From: Ferrovibrio sp.
GTDB taxonomy: Bacteria; Pseudomonadota; Alphaproteobacteria; Ferrovibrionales; Ferrovibrionaceae
DNA: 64,000 nt
Direction: 5' to 3'
Assembly (NCBI GenBank): GCA_017991315.1
Contig: JAGOQS010000002.1
Location: 844,792 to 908,791, forward strand
Within the stretch, counting starts at the first letter, position 1. Each line of letters starts with the position of its first letter. The position numbers were made by a program, and so were the translations under genes. Below are positions 43,262-53,520 of the stretch, piece after piece. Under the pieces are notes generated by a model. It made no database searches and was not told the DNA's origin. It saw only the letters and a list, made by a program, of their open reading frames with translations.

Positions 43262-44002
43262 TCAAGCGGCCTGGCGCGACTGGGTGAGCTGGCGGAAGGC
43301 GGCATCAAGCCGGCCCGGCTGGGCCAGGATGTCGCCGATACGCCAGCCCTCGCCTTCCGGTTTGCCTTCCGCGACGATGCGGCCACGCGCGATGATGATG
43401 GCGCGGCGGCACACCGCCTCCACTTCCTCCAGGATATGGGTGGAAATGATGATCGCCTTCTCCGCCGCCATGCCCTGGATCAGGCCGCGCACTTCATGCT
43501 TCTGGTTCGGGTCGAGACCATCGGTCGGCTCGTCCAGCACCAGCACCGGCGGATCATGCAGGATCGCCTGGGCCAGGCCGACACGGCGCTTGAAGCCCTT
43601 GGACAGCGTGTCGATCGGCTGGTCCAGCACTTCCTTGATGTTGACCTGGTCCACCACCTTGTCGAGCCGCCACTGGCGCTCCGAGCCGGAAAGGCGGCGC
43701 ACATCGGCGATGAAATCGAGGAAGCCGCGCGCCGTCATGTCGCTATAGGCCGGGGCGCCTTCGGGCAGGTAGCCGAGCAGCCGCTTGGCCGCCAGCGGGT
43801 CCTCGGCCACATCATGGCCGCAAACCTTGATGCTGCCCGAGGTGGGTGTGAGGAACCCGGTGAGCATTTTCATCGTGGTGGACTTGCCGGCGCCATTGGG
43901 CCCGAGGAAGCCAAGCACTTCGCCCTTGCCAACCGTGAGGCTGATGCCATCCACAGCGGTGAAGGGGCCGAATTTCTTCACCAAATCGCGAATTTCGATC
44001 AT
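43262..44002 (-). CDS. ABC transporter ATP-binding protein (GldA-like)
   Basis: 246 residues. Walker A GPNGAGKSTT, a signature region reading LSKGFKRRVGLAQAI instead of LSGGQ, Walker B VLVLDEPTDGLD and H-loop ISTH. The LSKGFKRR variant is common in the ABC-2/Gld class. First gene of the transporter operon. Start at MIEIRDLVKKFG. Confidence 0.88.
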   Translation of the reverse strand: MIEIRDLVKKFGPFTAVDGISLTVGKGEVLGFLGPNGAGKSTTMKMLTGFLTPTSGSIKVCGHDVAEDPLAAKRLLGYLPEGAPAYSDMTARGFLDFIADVRRLSGSERQWRLDKVVDQVNIKEVLDQPIDTLSKGFKRRVGLAQAILHDPPVLVLDEPTDGLDPNQKHEVRGLIQGMAAEKAIIISTHILEEVEAVCRRAIIIARGRIVAEGKPEGEGWRIGDILAQPGRLDAAFRQLTQSRQAA

Positions 44003-44144
44003 TGTGCCCAGCCACTCCCCTGGTCTTTTCCCTGGCGCGTCCGACAGATAAGCGCTCACCCCAGGGGCATCAAGGGTTGGGGGGCGGAAATTGCCTTAAA
44101 TTGCAGTACTGGACAGGAACTGCCCAGGGTGCTACCCGCGAGAA

Positions 44145-44333
44145 ATGGCCGCCTGGGACGACACCGACGCGCATCCGCCCTCGCCCTGCACCAAAGTGTG
44201 CCGGATCGATGTCAGCACGGGCTTCTGCCTGGGCTGCTGGCGCACCGGCGAGGAGATCGGCGCCTGGCCCGCCCTGACCGCCCAGGAGAAGCGCGACCTG
44301 CTCCGCCGCCTCTCCGCCCGACGTTGGAGCTAG
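44145..44333 (+). CDS. DUF1289 domain-containing protein
   Basis: 62 residues. [19 protein letters not shown] carries four Cys as CxxxC...CxxC, a probable metal or Fe-S site, followed by [14 protein letters not shown]. Its stop codon is TAG whose third base is the first base of the downstream MITE-like element. Function unknown. Divergent from the Gld-like operon. Confidence 0.8.
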   Translation: MAAWDDTDAHPPSPCTKVCRIDVSTGFCLGCWRTGEEIGAWPALTAQEKRDLLRRLSARRWS

Positions 44334-44598
44334 GTCCTGCACCGATGACCCTCGTGGAGCTGCGATGAGCCAGAGAACGCGTAGGATAGGAGCTGGATCG
44401 AAGGCGATGCGGAACATCGGCGAGAGCCAGCGACGCAGCCTACGTGTTCTCTGGCTCATCCCGGAGGGTCGCGGCTGGACGGCGCGATCCAGGCCGGCGC
44501 TGGCCTTGTCCGTAGCCCCACTACGACCGGCGGCCATCGCCGGCCTGGCTCGACCGCCCGGCCGCGACGCAGCCCGCGACGGTCATCGGTGTAGGACC
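44333..44598. mobile_element. 266-bp MITE-like element, TA-flanked with terminal inverted repeats
   Basis: Left end GGTCCTGCACCGATGACC (44333-44350) and right end GGTCATCGGTGTAGGACC (44581-44598) are inverted copies with 17 of 18 bases matching. TA dinucleotides flank both sides (44331-44332 and 44599-44600), as expected for IS630/Tc1-type target duplication. A second inverted pair of 21 bases lies inside (44365-44385 and 44439-44459, one mismatch). There is no transposase frame. It ends four bases before the dppB-like start. Confidence 0.75.
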
Positions 44599-44604
44599 TA
44601 ACCC

Positions 44605-45552
44605 TTGCCGGGTTTCCTGCTCAAGCGCGCACTGACCCTGCTGGCCACCCTGCTGGCCACGTCGGTGATCGTGTTCCTGGTGCTGGAAATCCTGCCCGGC
44701 GATCCCGCCCTGCTGCTGCTCGGCACCGATGCCACCGACGAGCAGCTTGCCGCGCTCCGCAGCCAGTTCGGCCTCGACCGCCCGGCGCATATCCGCTACC
44801 TGGCCTGGATCGGCGCCCTGGTGCAGGGCGATTTCGGCATCTCCTATGCCTACAAGACGCCTGTCTGGCCGCTGATCGCTGAACGCCTGTGGCTGACCTA
44901 TCCGCTGGCGCTGAATGCCATGACGCTGACGGTGCTGCTGGCCTTGAGCCTCGGCCTGTTCGCGGCGCAGCGGCATAACAGGCTCGGCGACGTGCTGATC
45001 ATGGGGTTGAGCCAGATCGGCATCTCGATCCCCAGCTTCTGGTTCGGCATCCTGCTGATCCTGCTGTTCGCGGTACATCTCGGCTGGTTCGCGGCCGGCG
45101 GCTTCCCTGGCTGGGCCGACGCGGCCGCCGGCTTCAAGGCCCTGGTGTTGCCCAGTCTTTCGCTGGCCGTGGTGCAGGCGGCGATCCTGGCACGCATCGC
45201 GCGCTCCAGCGTGCTGGAAGTGCTGCGCGAGGATTTCGTGCGCACGGCGCGGGCCAAGGGGCTTTCAAGCGGCGCCGTGCTGCGCCGCCATGTGCTGCGC
45301 AACGCGCTGATCCCGGTGATCACCGTGATCGGTCTACAATTCGGCGGCCTGCTCGCCGGCGCCATCGTGGTGGAGCAGGTCTTCTCGCTACCGGGCCTTG
45401 GCCGGCTGGTATTCCAGGCCATCGCCAACCGCGATATCGAGGTGGTGAAGGCTGCCGTGATCCTGCTCGCCTTCACCGTGGTGATGGTGAATTTCGTCGT
45501 TGACATGCTCTATGCCGTGATCGACCCGCGGCTGCAGGCGCGCGATGTCTGA
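44605..45552 (+). CDS. Peptide/nickel-type ABC permease, DppB class
   Basis: 315 residues. N-terminal helix typical of DppB (FLLKRALTLLATLLATSVIV) and the binding-protein-dependent permease EAA loop near ARAKGLSSGAVLRRHVLRNALIPV. The start is TTG at 44605; an in-frame TAA lies two codons upstream, so no earlier start exists. An AGGA at 44593-44596 in the MITE-like element's end is the likely ribosome site. Overlaps dppC by eight bases. Confidence 0.87.
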   Translation: MPGFLLKRALTLLATLLATSVIVFLVLEILPGDPALLLLGTDATDEQLAALRSQFGLDRPAHIRYLAWIGALVQGDFGISYAYKTPVWPLIAERLWLTYPLALNAMTLTVLLALSLGLFAAQRHNRLGDVLIMGLSQIGISIPSFWFGILLILLFAVHLGWFAAGGFPGWADAAAGFKALVLPSLSLAVVQAAILARIARSSVLEVLREDFVRTARAKGLSSGAVLRRHVLRNALIPVITVIGLQFGGLLAGAIVVEQVFSLPGLGRLVFQAIANRDIEVVKAAVILLAFTVVMVNFVVDMLYAVIDPRLQARDV

Positions 45553-46381
45553 TTTCCTCAAGCGCGCGCTGAAGCATCGCAGCTTCCTCTGCGGCGGCGT
45601 GCTGACTTTGCTGATGCTCGGCATGGCGGCGCTCTCCCTGATCTGGACGCCCTACAGCCCCACTGCAATCAATATCCGCCGCCGTCTGGCGCCGCCTTCG
45701 GCCGATTACTGGCTCGGCACCGATCCCTATGGCCGCGACGTGTTTTCCATGATCCTGGTCGGCGCGCAGAATTCCATCATCGTCGGCGTCGTCGCGGTCG
45801 GCATCGGCATGAGCATCGGCACGGCTCTCGGCCTCTGGGCCTCGGCGCGGCGCGGCTGGCTGGAAGAGCTGATCATGCGTTTCGCCGATTTCACCTTCGC
45901 TTTCCCGGCCATCCTCTCGGCGATCATGTTCGCCGCCGTGCTGGGGCCGAATTCGCTGAATTCGATCATCGCCATCGCGATTTTCAACATCCCGATCTTC
46001 GCTCGCGTGGCGCGTGGCTCGGCCAACGCGATCTGGGCGCGCGACTTCATCCTCGCCGCCCGCGCCGCCGGCAAGGGCGGCTTCCGCATCACCATCGAGC
46101 ATGTGCTGCCCAACATCCTGGCGGTGCTGGTGGTGCAGGCGACGATCCAGTTCGCGCTGGCGATCCTGGCGGAAGCGGCATTGTCCTATCTCGGCCTTGG
46201 CACCCAGCCGCCGACACCCTCCTGGGGCCGCATGCTGAACGAAGCCCAGGCGATGATCTTCCGCAGCCCGTTCCTTGTGGTGTTTCCCGGCCTCGCCATC
46301 ATGCTGAGCGTCCTCGGCCTCAACCTGCTGGGCGACGGCCTGCGCGATCTCACCGATCCGCGCCTGTCGCGGCAACGCTAG
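45545..46381 (+). CDS. Peptide/nickel-type ABC permease, DppC class
   Basis: 278 residues. LGTDPYGRDVFSMILVGAQNS is a typical DppC/OppC segment and the EAA-like loop is AARAAGKGGFRITIEHVLPN. Pairs with the DppB-class protein to form the membrane channel. Overlaps dppB by eight bases and ends three bases before the first ATPase gene. Confidence 0.9.
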   Translation: MSDFLKRALKHRSFLCGGVLTLLMLGMAALSLIWTPYSPTAINIRRRLAPPSADYWLGTDPYGRDVFSMILVGAQNSIIVGVVAVGIGMSIGTALGLWASARRGWLEELIMRFADFTFAFPAILSAIMFAAVLGPNSLNSIIAIAIFNIPIFARVARGSANAIWARDFILAARAAGKGGFRITIEHVLPNILAVLVVQATIQFALAILAEAALSYLGLGTQPPTPSWGRMLNEAQAMIFRSPFLVVFPGLAIMLSVLGLNLLGDGLRDLTDPRLSRQR

Positions 46382-46384
46382 CCC

Positions 46385-47349
46385 ATGGCGCTGCTGGAGG
46401 TCGAAAACCTGCGCGTCGAACTGGCCACCGCACGCGGCCCGGCAGCGGCGGTGCGCGGCCTGGATTTCAGCCTGGAACGCGGCGAGACGCTGGGTATCGT
46501 CGGCGAGAGCGGTTGCGGCAAGTCGATGACCGCGCTGGCGCTGATGGGCCTGCTGCCCGATGGCGCGAAACTCTCGGGCCGCATCGCCTTCCAGGGCCGC
46601 GATCTGGTCGACCTGCCGGAGGCCGAGCTGTGCAAGCTGCGCGGCAACCGCATCAGCATGATCTTCCAGGAACCGATGACCTCGCTGAACCCCTTGCAGC
46701 GCATCGGCGAGCAGATCGCCGAGCCTTTGCTGCTGCATGAAGGCCTAACGCGGGCGGCGGCGCAGGAACGCGTGCTGGGCCTGCTCGACCGCGTCGGCCT
46801 GCCCAATCCGCGCCAGCGCATCGACGCCTACCCGCACCAGCTTTCCGGTGGCCAGCGCCAACGCGTGATGATCGCCATGGCCCTGGCCTGCAACCCGGAC
46901 ATTCTGGTGGCGGACGAGCCGACTACGGCACTGGACGTGACCATCCAGGGCCAGATTCTCGACCTGATCGACGAACTGGTGGCCGAACGCGGCATGGCGT
47001 TGATCCTGATCAGCCATGATCTCGGCGTGATCGCCGAGAGCGTGCGCCGGGTGCTGGTGATGTATGCCGGCATCGCCGCCGAGCAGGGCCCGGTGCATGA
47101 GGTATTCGCCGCCATGGCGCATCCTTATGCGCGCGGCCTGTTCGCCGCCATGCCACGTCTGGGCCGGGGCGCTGGTCTGTTGCCGACCATTCCCGGCATC
47201 GTGCCGGACCTGCATGAACTGGGCGCAGGCTGTCCCTTCGCGCCGCGCTGCGCGCTTGCCGACCAGACCTGCCGCGCACAGATGCCGCCGCCAGTGCCGA
47301 TCGGGCCGGGCCATGTTGCGGCCTGCTGGCATCCCGGCGAGGCCGCGCC

Positions 47350-47353
<4 letters not shown>
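46385..47353 (+). CDS. Peptide ABC ATPase, DppD class
   Basis: 322 residues. Walker [11 protein letters not shown], signature [16 protein letters not shown], Walker [13 protein letters not shown]. The oligopeptide-transport C-terminal region has the Cys cluster [14 protein letters not shown]. Overlaps the second ATPase gene by four bases. Confidence 0.92.
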
Positions 47354-48323
<970 letters not shown>

Positions 48324-48327
<4 letters not shown>

Positions 48328-48725
48328 TAGCAGTTCGCGTCTGTGCGCCGCCAGAAACGGTAGTAGCTGGGCTCCCAGTTCTTCCAGCCACCACGGCCCG
48401 GCTGCGGGTCGCGCATCACCATCGACCAGTTAAATTCGCGGTCTATATGCGCTGACAGGCAGGCTGGTGCATTTGGCTTGGGTGGGAAGCGCCTCCCCGT
48501 ATAGTCGTGCGACGCCTCATTGCTCAAATTTGACCGCCAAGTATTATCCCTAGCGGGCCAACTGCCCCAGAAACGCTCCCCTTGAACCATGGAGTACAGG
48601 CCCTGCCCGAAATGGGGTTGGAAAATATTCTCTGCCTGTTTCGTATTCCTGTCCTGGCTTAATGCCTGATGCGGCAAGAATGCCGCAAGCAACGCAACGC
48701 CAATCATGCAGACTGCCGTTCGCAT
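48324..48725 (-). CDS. Uncharacterised exported protein
   Basis: 133 residues. Signal peptide MRTAVCMIGVALLAAFLPHQ, cleaved near ALSQ-DR. The mature part is aromatic-rich (SYYRFWRRTDANCY at the end, NFNW-like segments) with two Cys, which may form a disulfide. No family recognised. It overlaps the convergent dppF-class gene by four bases. The 108 bases before the next minus-strand gene show no clear promoter. Confidence 0.6.
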
Positions 48726-48833
48726 CTTTTTGCTCCCAGGCGGACCTTGCCGCCCGGGAACTTATGCAATCATCGGTTTCGGGCAATCCCAGGGCCGGAT
48801 TGCAGCATAATTGCGGCAGCCCACTCAGGCGTT

Positions 48834-49136
48834 TCAGGAAGCCTTCGGCTGCACCGGTACCAGCCGGTAGCCGCGCTGCATCATGCATTCGTTGGTGAAC
48901 AGATACATGTCGGCACCGCGCTCGAAATAACTCGGGCTTTCCGTGGTCATGCCGGCACCGAAACCATAGCTGCGCGGCTTGAAGCTGGCGTCAAAAGCCT
49001 TCTGATCGCCAACGGCACGGCATTCCCGCTCATCCTTCGCAAGCTGCTCCGGCGAAGTGTTGTCGCGCGCCCATTCCGAGGCGGTGCCGCATCCGGCCAG
49101 CGCAAGGAGTCCAATACCAAGCAACAGTCGTTTCAT
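48834..49136 (-). CDS. Small lipoprotein, third of a tandem related set
   Basis: 100 residues. Lipobox LAGC (13-16) after a hydrophobic N-terminus. Mature pattern: W near the start, DNTSPEQLAKDERECRAV, QKAFDASF, and CMMQRGYRLVPV at the end. This pattern is shared with the two upstream proteins (W..D/T..A..D...C......AF ... CM.(Q/A)RGY.L). Exported and lipid-anchored. Its ATG overlaps the previous stop by four bases. Confidence 0.75.
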   Translation of the reverse strand: MKRLLLGIGLLALAGCGTASEWARDNTSPEQLAKDERECRAVGDQKAFDASFKPRSYGFGAGMTTESPSYFERGADMYLFTNECMMQRGYRLVPVQPKAS

Positions 49137-49474
49137 CGCGCACCAACCTTGTCGAGCCGCACCAGTGAATAGCCGCGCTGCTGCATGCAGTATTCGGTGA
49201 GTTCATAGAGCCGGGGGCCGCGCTGGCTGTAGCTGACGGTGAGACCGCCGCCGCCATCATCGCCGCCGCCCTGAATGAATTGCGTGTCGCGGAAGGGCGG
49301 ATATTTCGCCGTGGTGCCGAAGCTTTCGTCAAACGCCTGGTAGTCGGCAACGGCATGGCAGCCCTTCTCGTCGGCCAGCCGCTGCTCCGGCGCCGTGTCG
49401 GCGCGGCGCCATTCTGTGGCCGGCGCGCAGGCAGCCAAGAGCAACAGGCCAAACAACGGCAGACGTGTCGTCAT
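49133..49474 (-). CDS. Small lipoprotein, second of a tandem related set
   Basis: 113 residues. Lipobox LAAC (13-16). Mature part: RRADTAPEQRLADEKGCHAV, YQAFDESFGTTAKYPPF, a Gly-rich stretch (GGGDDGGGG) and EYCMQQRGYSLVRL at the end. Shares layout with the flanking two lipoproteins, with the extra Gly stretch. Overlaps neighbours by four bases on both sides. Confidence 0.75.
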   Translation of the reverse strand: MTTRLPLFGLLLLAACAPATEWRRADTAPEQRLADEKGCHAVADYQAFDESFGTTAKYPPFRDTQFIQGGGDDGGGGLTVSYSQRGPRLYELTEYCMQQRGYSLVRLDKVGAR

Positions 49475-49806
49475 GACGTGCCTGTCTGTACCGGGGTCAG
49501 GCGGTAGCCCCGCGCCCGCATGCAGAAATCGCTGAGCGATGCCTCGCGCTGCTCGCGCTCGAAGAACGGATCATAGGGGAACGGGTCGCGGTAATAGCGG
49601 CCATGGCGGTCATACCAGCCGCGATACCCGAAACCAGAGCCGAAGCGCGGCCAGGTTTCGGCAAAAGCCTGCTGGCGCGCCATCTGCCGGCATTCCTGCT
49701 GGTCGGCGTGAAGGGCGGCATCCGAGGTGAACGGCCGGTCCCAGACCATGGCCGGTCCACAGGCGGTAAGGAATGCCGCCAGGATCAGGGGCAGCAAACG
49801 GCGCAA
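49471..49806 (-). CDS. Small lipoprotein, first of a tandem related set
   Basis: 111 residues. The start is TTG at 49806, with GAGGAA just upstream, giving MRRLLPLILAAFLTAC and lipobox LTAC. A longer frame to 49866 has no good start context. Mature part: RPFTSDAALHADQQECRQM, QQAFAETW, Tyr/Phe/Asp-rich FPYDPFFEREQREAS and DFCMRARGYRLTPV. First gene in transcription order. Confidence 0.7.
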   Translation of the reverse strand: MRRLLPLILAAFLTACGPAMVWDRPFTSDAALHADQQECRQMARQQAFAETWPRFGSGFGYRGWYDRHGRYYRDPFPYDPFFEREQREASLSDFCMRARGYRLTPVQTGTS

Positions 49807-49913
49807 AGCGCATTCCTCCTGGAATGGATTGAGGTTAATGCTGCGCCTGGATTCGGGCAAAAGCAAGGCGCCGGTTATTCCTGGAAAAACCAGTTATTCC
49901 TGGCCGGGGCCAA

Positions 49914-50336
49914 TCATTCTTGGCAGGGAAAGGCATCTGACAATGCCATGCGCACCGCCTTGATCGCATCCTGCGCCATGTCGTCGGCATTATCGGCGCC
50001 GTATTCGACGAATTGCTGGCGCAACGTCGCGGCCGGGGCTTCGCGCGGGGCGCAGAACCAGGAAATCTCCTTGCCCTCGCCGACCAGCGCCTCATACATC
50101 GCCACCGCCGCCTGCAGGTAGCGCAGGCAGCCGCTGCGCTGCGGGCTGGCATCGGGTGCCTGGCAGAGCGCCAACAGGTCCTTGCCGAGGAACGGGGGCG
50201 GCGGCTGCAGCGCGCTGGACATCTGCGCCCAGGCGGATGAAACGGGCAGCATGGACCCGGACATCAAGGACAGGGGCATCTGGGCGGCGCCGGCGGCCAG
50301 CAGGGCCGCGAACATCAGGGCTTTGGGCAGACGCAT
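49914..50336 (-). CDS. Exported Rap1a/Tai-like protein
   Basis: 140 residues. Signal-like N-terminus (about 1-37, cleaved near AWA-QM). Mature part has GKDLLALCQAPDA, CLRYLQAAVAMYEALV, WFCAPREA and a C-terminal QDAIKAVRMALSDAFPCQE. The spacing of four Cys resembles Rap1a/Tai immunity domains, which inhibit type VI amidases. No effector gene is adjacent, so a general role is possible. Start ATG at 50336 overlaps the upstream gene's stop. Confidence 0.6.
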   Translation of the reverse strand: MRLPKALMFAALLAAGAAQMPLSLMSGSMLPVSSAWAQMSSALQPPPPFLGKDLLALCQAPDASPQRSGCLRYLQAAVAMYEALVGEGKEISWFCAPREAPAATLRQQFVEYGADNADDMAQDAIKAVRMALSDAFPCQE

Positions 50337-51109
50337 CAAACGATCTCGTTCTCGAACGGCTCCCCGCCCATTGCGCGGAAAATGCCGTGCATCTTTTCGG
50401 CGGCAGCATCGAGTCGCGCCTTGTCGGTGGAGCGCATCACGATGGCACAGGATGCCTTGCCGCCCCGGAAAGCCGGATAGGACCCCATATCCACATCCGG
50501 AAATTCCTGCTGCAACGCGCCGAGCTGCTCCGCGATGGCGCCTTCCGGGATCAGGGCGATCACGGTGCGCGACAGCAGCTTGTCGCCCCCCACCAGATCG
50601 GCGGCAACCGAAGCCACCATGGCCTGGAAGATCGAGGGTACGCCGGCCATCACCAGCACATTGTCGATGCGGAAGCCGGGTGCGGCGCTCACCGGGTTGT
50701 CGATCAGGCTGGCGGTATCGGGAATGCGGGCCATGCGCAGGCGGGCGGCATTCAGCATGCCGGCTTCATAATGCGCCTCCAGCCGGCGGCGCGCTTCCGG
50801 GTGGATGTCGATGCCGACACCGAAAGCCTGGGCGATGCAGTCGGCGGTAATGTCGTCATGGGTCGGGCCGATGCCACCCGAGGTGAAGACATAGTCATAG
50901 GTGGCGCGCAGCTCGTTCACCGCGCGAATGATGCGCTCCGGCACATCCGGCACCACACGCGCTTCGGCCAGCCGGATGCCCAGTTCGGTGAGCTTGCCGG
51001 CAAGGAAGTGCATGTTGGCGTCGCGGGTACGCCCGGAAAGGATTTCGTTGCCGATCACCAGCATGGCGGCGGTGACGATCTTGGGCGGGTTGGCTGGGCT
51101 GTCCGTCAT
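50336..51109 (-). CDS. CinA-family competence/damage-inducible protein (N-terminal domain)
   Basis: 257 residues. AAMLVIGNEILSGRTRDANM and FTSGGIGPTHDDITAD are the MoCF-biosynthesis-like signatures of CinA. The C-terminal nicotinamide-deamidase domain of full CinA is absent. It may bind a nucleotide-like metabolite. Coupled to the Rap1a-like gene by a four-base overlap. Divergent from sfsA across about 80 bases. Confidence 0.85.
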   Translation of the reverse strand: MTDSPANPPKIVTAAMLVIGNEILSGRTRDANMHFLAGKLTELGIRLAEARVVPDVPERIIRAVNELRATYDYVFTSGGIGPTHDDITADCIAQAFGVGIDIHPEARRRLEAHYEAGMLNAARLRMARIPDTASLIDNPVSAAPGFRIDNVLVMAGVPSIFQAMVASVAADLVGGDKLLSRTVIALIPEGAIAEQLGALQQEFPDVDMGSYPAFRGGKASCAIVMRSTDKARLDAAAEKMHGIFRAMGGEPFENEIV

Positions 51110-51190
51110 GGCGCCCTGGACATAGCATTTCCCCCCGGCCGAGGCCAGACCAGCCCTGGACCTGATTTCAACCTCAGGCTATGGCAGGGC

Positions 51191-51907
51191 ATGCTGTTTC
51201 CCCATCCCCTGCAGCCGGCCACCCTGATCCGGCGCTACAAACGCTTCCTGGCCGACATGCGGCTGCCCGATGGCACCGAAGTGGTGGCGCATTGCCCCAA
51301 TCCGGGCGCCATGCTGGGCCTGGCCGAGCCGGGCATGCGGGTGTGGCTGAAGCCCGGCCAGGGCAAGCTGGCCTGGGGCTGGGTACTGACCGAAATCCCT
51401 GGCAGCGGCGCCCTCGTCGGCATAGACACCACGCTGCCCAACCGCCTGGTGGCCGAGGCGCTGCAGCAGGGCCGCATCCGCGAGCTGGCAGGCTATACCG
51501 ATATCCGCCCGGAAGTGCCCTATGGCCGCAACAGCCGGATCGACTTTCTGCTCAACGGCCAGGGCCTGAAGCCGGCTTACCTGGAAATCAAGAATGTGCA
51601 TCTGAGCCGCCGCCCACCGCTGGCCGAGTTCCCGGATTGCGTTACCGCGCGGGGCGCCAAGCATCTTGGGGAATTGGCCGACCAGGTGCGCCAGGGCAAC
51701 CGGGCGCTGATGCTTTACCTGGTGCAACGCCCGGATTGCAGCCACTTCCGCCTCGCCCCAGACCTCGACCCCGGCTATGCCACCGCCTACCGCGAGGCTA
51801 GGAAAACCGGGGTTGAAGCGCTATGTTACGATTGCAGCGTGACGGAGGCAGGCATTGCCCTTGCCCGCGCCCTGCCGATCGAAACTGAAGGCGAAACCGA
51901 AGGATAG
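51191..51907 (+). CDS. sfsA: SfsA family DNA/RNA nuclease-like protein
   Basis: 238 residues. AHCPNPGAMLGLAEPGM, VEALQQGRI-like and YLEIKNVHL carry the family's signatures; EIKN is the nuclease-type active-site strand (restriction-nuclease fold). SfsA influences sugar metabolism gene expression in enterobacteria; its role here is unknown. The start is MLFPHPL at 51191, preceded by GGCAGGG. Confidence 0.9.
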   Translation: MLFPHPLQPATLIRRYKRFLADMRLPDGTEVVAHCPNPGAMLGLAEPGMRVWLKPGQGKLAWGWVLTEIPGSGALVGIDTTLPNRLVAEALQQGRIRELAGYTDIRPEVPYGRNSRIDFLLNGQGLKPAYLEIKNVHLSRRPPLAEFPDCVTARGAKHLGELADQVRQGNRALMLYLVQRPDCSHFRLAPDLDPGYATAYREARKTGVEALCYDCSVTEAGIALARALPIETEGETEG

Positions 51908-51913
51908 AGTTCC

Positions 51914-52753
51914 GTGAACAAGAATGCCGCCCTGCTGGATGAGGATGAGGACGATCTCGAGGCGCTGCGCCCGGGCGCCATCCGTCTGCATCGGGCGGAG
52001 GATTTCGAAGGCATGCGCCGCGCCGGCCGTCTGGCCGCCGAAACACTCGACTTCATCACCCCGCATGTCGAACCCGGCGTGACCACTGGCCATCTCGACC
52101 AGCTCTGCCACGATTTCATCCTCAAGCATGGCGCCGTGCCTGCGCCGCTGGGCTATCGCGGCTATCCGAAGTCGATCTGCACCTCGGTGAACCATGTTGT
52201 TTGCCATGGCATCCCGGGCGACAAGCGGCTGGAAAACGGCGATGTGCTCAATATCGACGTCACCGTGATCCTGGATGGCTGGCACGGCGATACCAGCCGC
52301 ATGTTCATGGTCGGCGATGTCGGCGTGAAGGGCCGCCGCCTGACCGAAGTGACCTACGAAGCCATGATGCGCGGCATCGAGGTGGTGAAGCCCGGCGCCA
52401 CCACCGGCGATATCGGCTATGCCATCCAGCGCTTCGTCGAGAAGGAACGCTTCTCCGTGGTGCGCGATTTCTGCGGCCATGGTCTAGGCCGCATCTTCCA
52501 CGAACCGCCGAACATCCTGCATTACGGCGAGCCAGGCACCGGCGTGCCGCTGCGGGCTGGCATGTTCTTCACCATCGAGCCGATGGTGAATGCCGGCAAG
52601 TGGCAGGTGAAGCTGCTGTCCGACGGCTGGACGGCAGTGACCAAGGACCGTTCGTTGTCGGCGCAGTTCGAGCATTCGATAGGCGTCACCGAAACCGGCC
52701 ATGAGATCTTTACGCTCTCGCCCAAGGGCTGGCACAAGCCGCCCTATGCCTGA
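51914..52753 (+). CDS. map: Methionine aminopeptidase, type I
   Basis: 279 residues. Metal ligands lie in NIDVTV and GDTSRMF (Asp), [11 protein letters not shown] (His), FTIEPM (Glu) and EHSIGVTE (Glu), with a catalytic His in VVCHGIPGD. It removes N-terminal Met from new proteins. GTG start at 51914, six bases after sfsA. A short acidic tail (DEDEDDLE) precedes the catalytic domain. Confidence 0.95.
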   Translation: MNKNAALLDEDEDDLEALRPGAIRLHRAEDFEGMRRAGRLAAETLDFITPHVEPGVTTGHLDQLCHDFILKHGAVPAPLGYRGYPKSICTSVNHVVCHGIPGDKRLENGDVLNIDVTVILDGWHGDTSRMFMVGDVGVKGRRLTEVTYEAMMRGIEVVKPGATTGDIGYAIQRFVEKERFSVVRDFCGHGLGRIFHEPPNILHYGEPGTGVPLRAGMFFTIEPMVNAGKWQVKLLSDGWTAVTKDRSLSAQFEHSIGVTETGHEIFTLSPKGWHKPPYA

Positions 52754-52761
52754 CGGCCGCC

Positions 52762-53493
52762 ATGCCTAAGGCCGCGGGGCCAAAGCCTAGCACCGCTGCA
52801 GATGGTTTGGCCGAAGATGCCGCCAAGCCGCATTATCACGGCCACCGCGAACGCCTGCGCGAGCGCTTCCTGGCGTCTGGCGGCGACGGCATGCCGGATT
52901 ACGAAATCCTTGAATTGCTGCTGTTCAACGCCATCCCGCGCCGCGACGTGAAGCCGCTGGCCAAGGCGCTGGTCGATCAATTCGGCAGCCTGGGCACCCT
53001 GCTCAGCGCCGAACCGGAACGGCTGCGGCGGGCTGGCTGTTCGGAAACCGTGATTGCCATGCTGAAGCTGACGCGCGAAGCGGGCCTGCGCCTGCTGAAG
53101 GGTGAGGTGATGCGCAAGCATGTCATCTCGTCCTGGCAGGCGCTGCTGGATTATTGCCATGCTGCCATGCAGCATGATCCGGTGGAGCAGTTCCGCGTCA
53201 TCTTCCTCGACCGCAAGAACACGGTGATCGGCGACGAGGAACAGCAGCGCGGCACGGTGGACCACACTCCGGTTTATCCGCGCGAGGTGGTGCGCCGCGC
53301 CCTTGAGTTGCAGGCCAGTGCAGTCATCCTCGTCCACAATCATCCATCTGGCGACCCCACCCCTTCCAAGGCCGATATCGAGATGACCAAGCAGGTGCGC
53401 GAGGCCGCCCGCGCCGTCGGCATCACCCTGCATGACCATGTCATCGTTGGGCGCCACGGCCATACCAGTTTCCGCGGCAAAGGTTTAATCTGA
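52762..53493 (+). CDS. radC: RadC-like JAB-domain protein
   Basis: 243 residues. JAMM metal site [14 protein letters not shown] and preceding helix-hairpin-helix region ([19 protein letters not shown]). The name is historical; no DNA-repair role is established for the family. Co-directional with map, nine bases downstream of its stop. Confidence 0.9.
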   Translation: MPKAAGPKPSTAADGLAEDAAKPHYHGHRERLRERFLASGGDGMPDYEILELLLFNAIPRRDVKPLAKALVDQFGSLGTLLSAEPERLRRAGCSETVIAMLKLTREAGLRLLKGEVMRKHVISSWQALLDYCHAAMQHDPVEQFRVIFLDRKNTVIGDEEQQRGTVDHTPVYPREVVRRALELQASAVILVHNHPSGDPTPSKADIEMTKQVREAARAVGITLHDHVIVGRHGHTSFRGKGLI

Positions 53494-53520
53494 GCCGCCA
53501 CCAGCCCGGAGTCCGGTTTC

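Noticed and set aside
49881..49912. CCAG/CTGG hairpin before AAAAA, possible terminator of the Rap1a-like gene
   Set aside because: The stem is only four base pairs.
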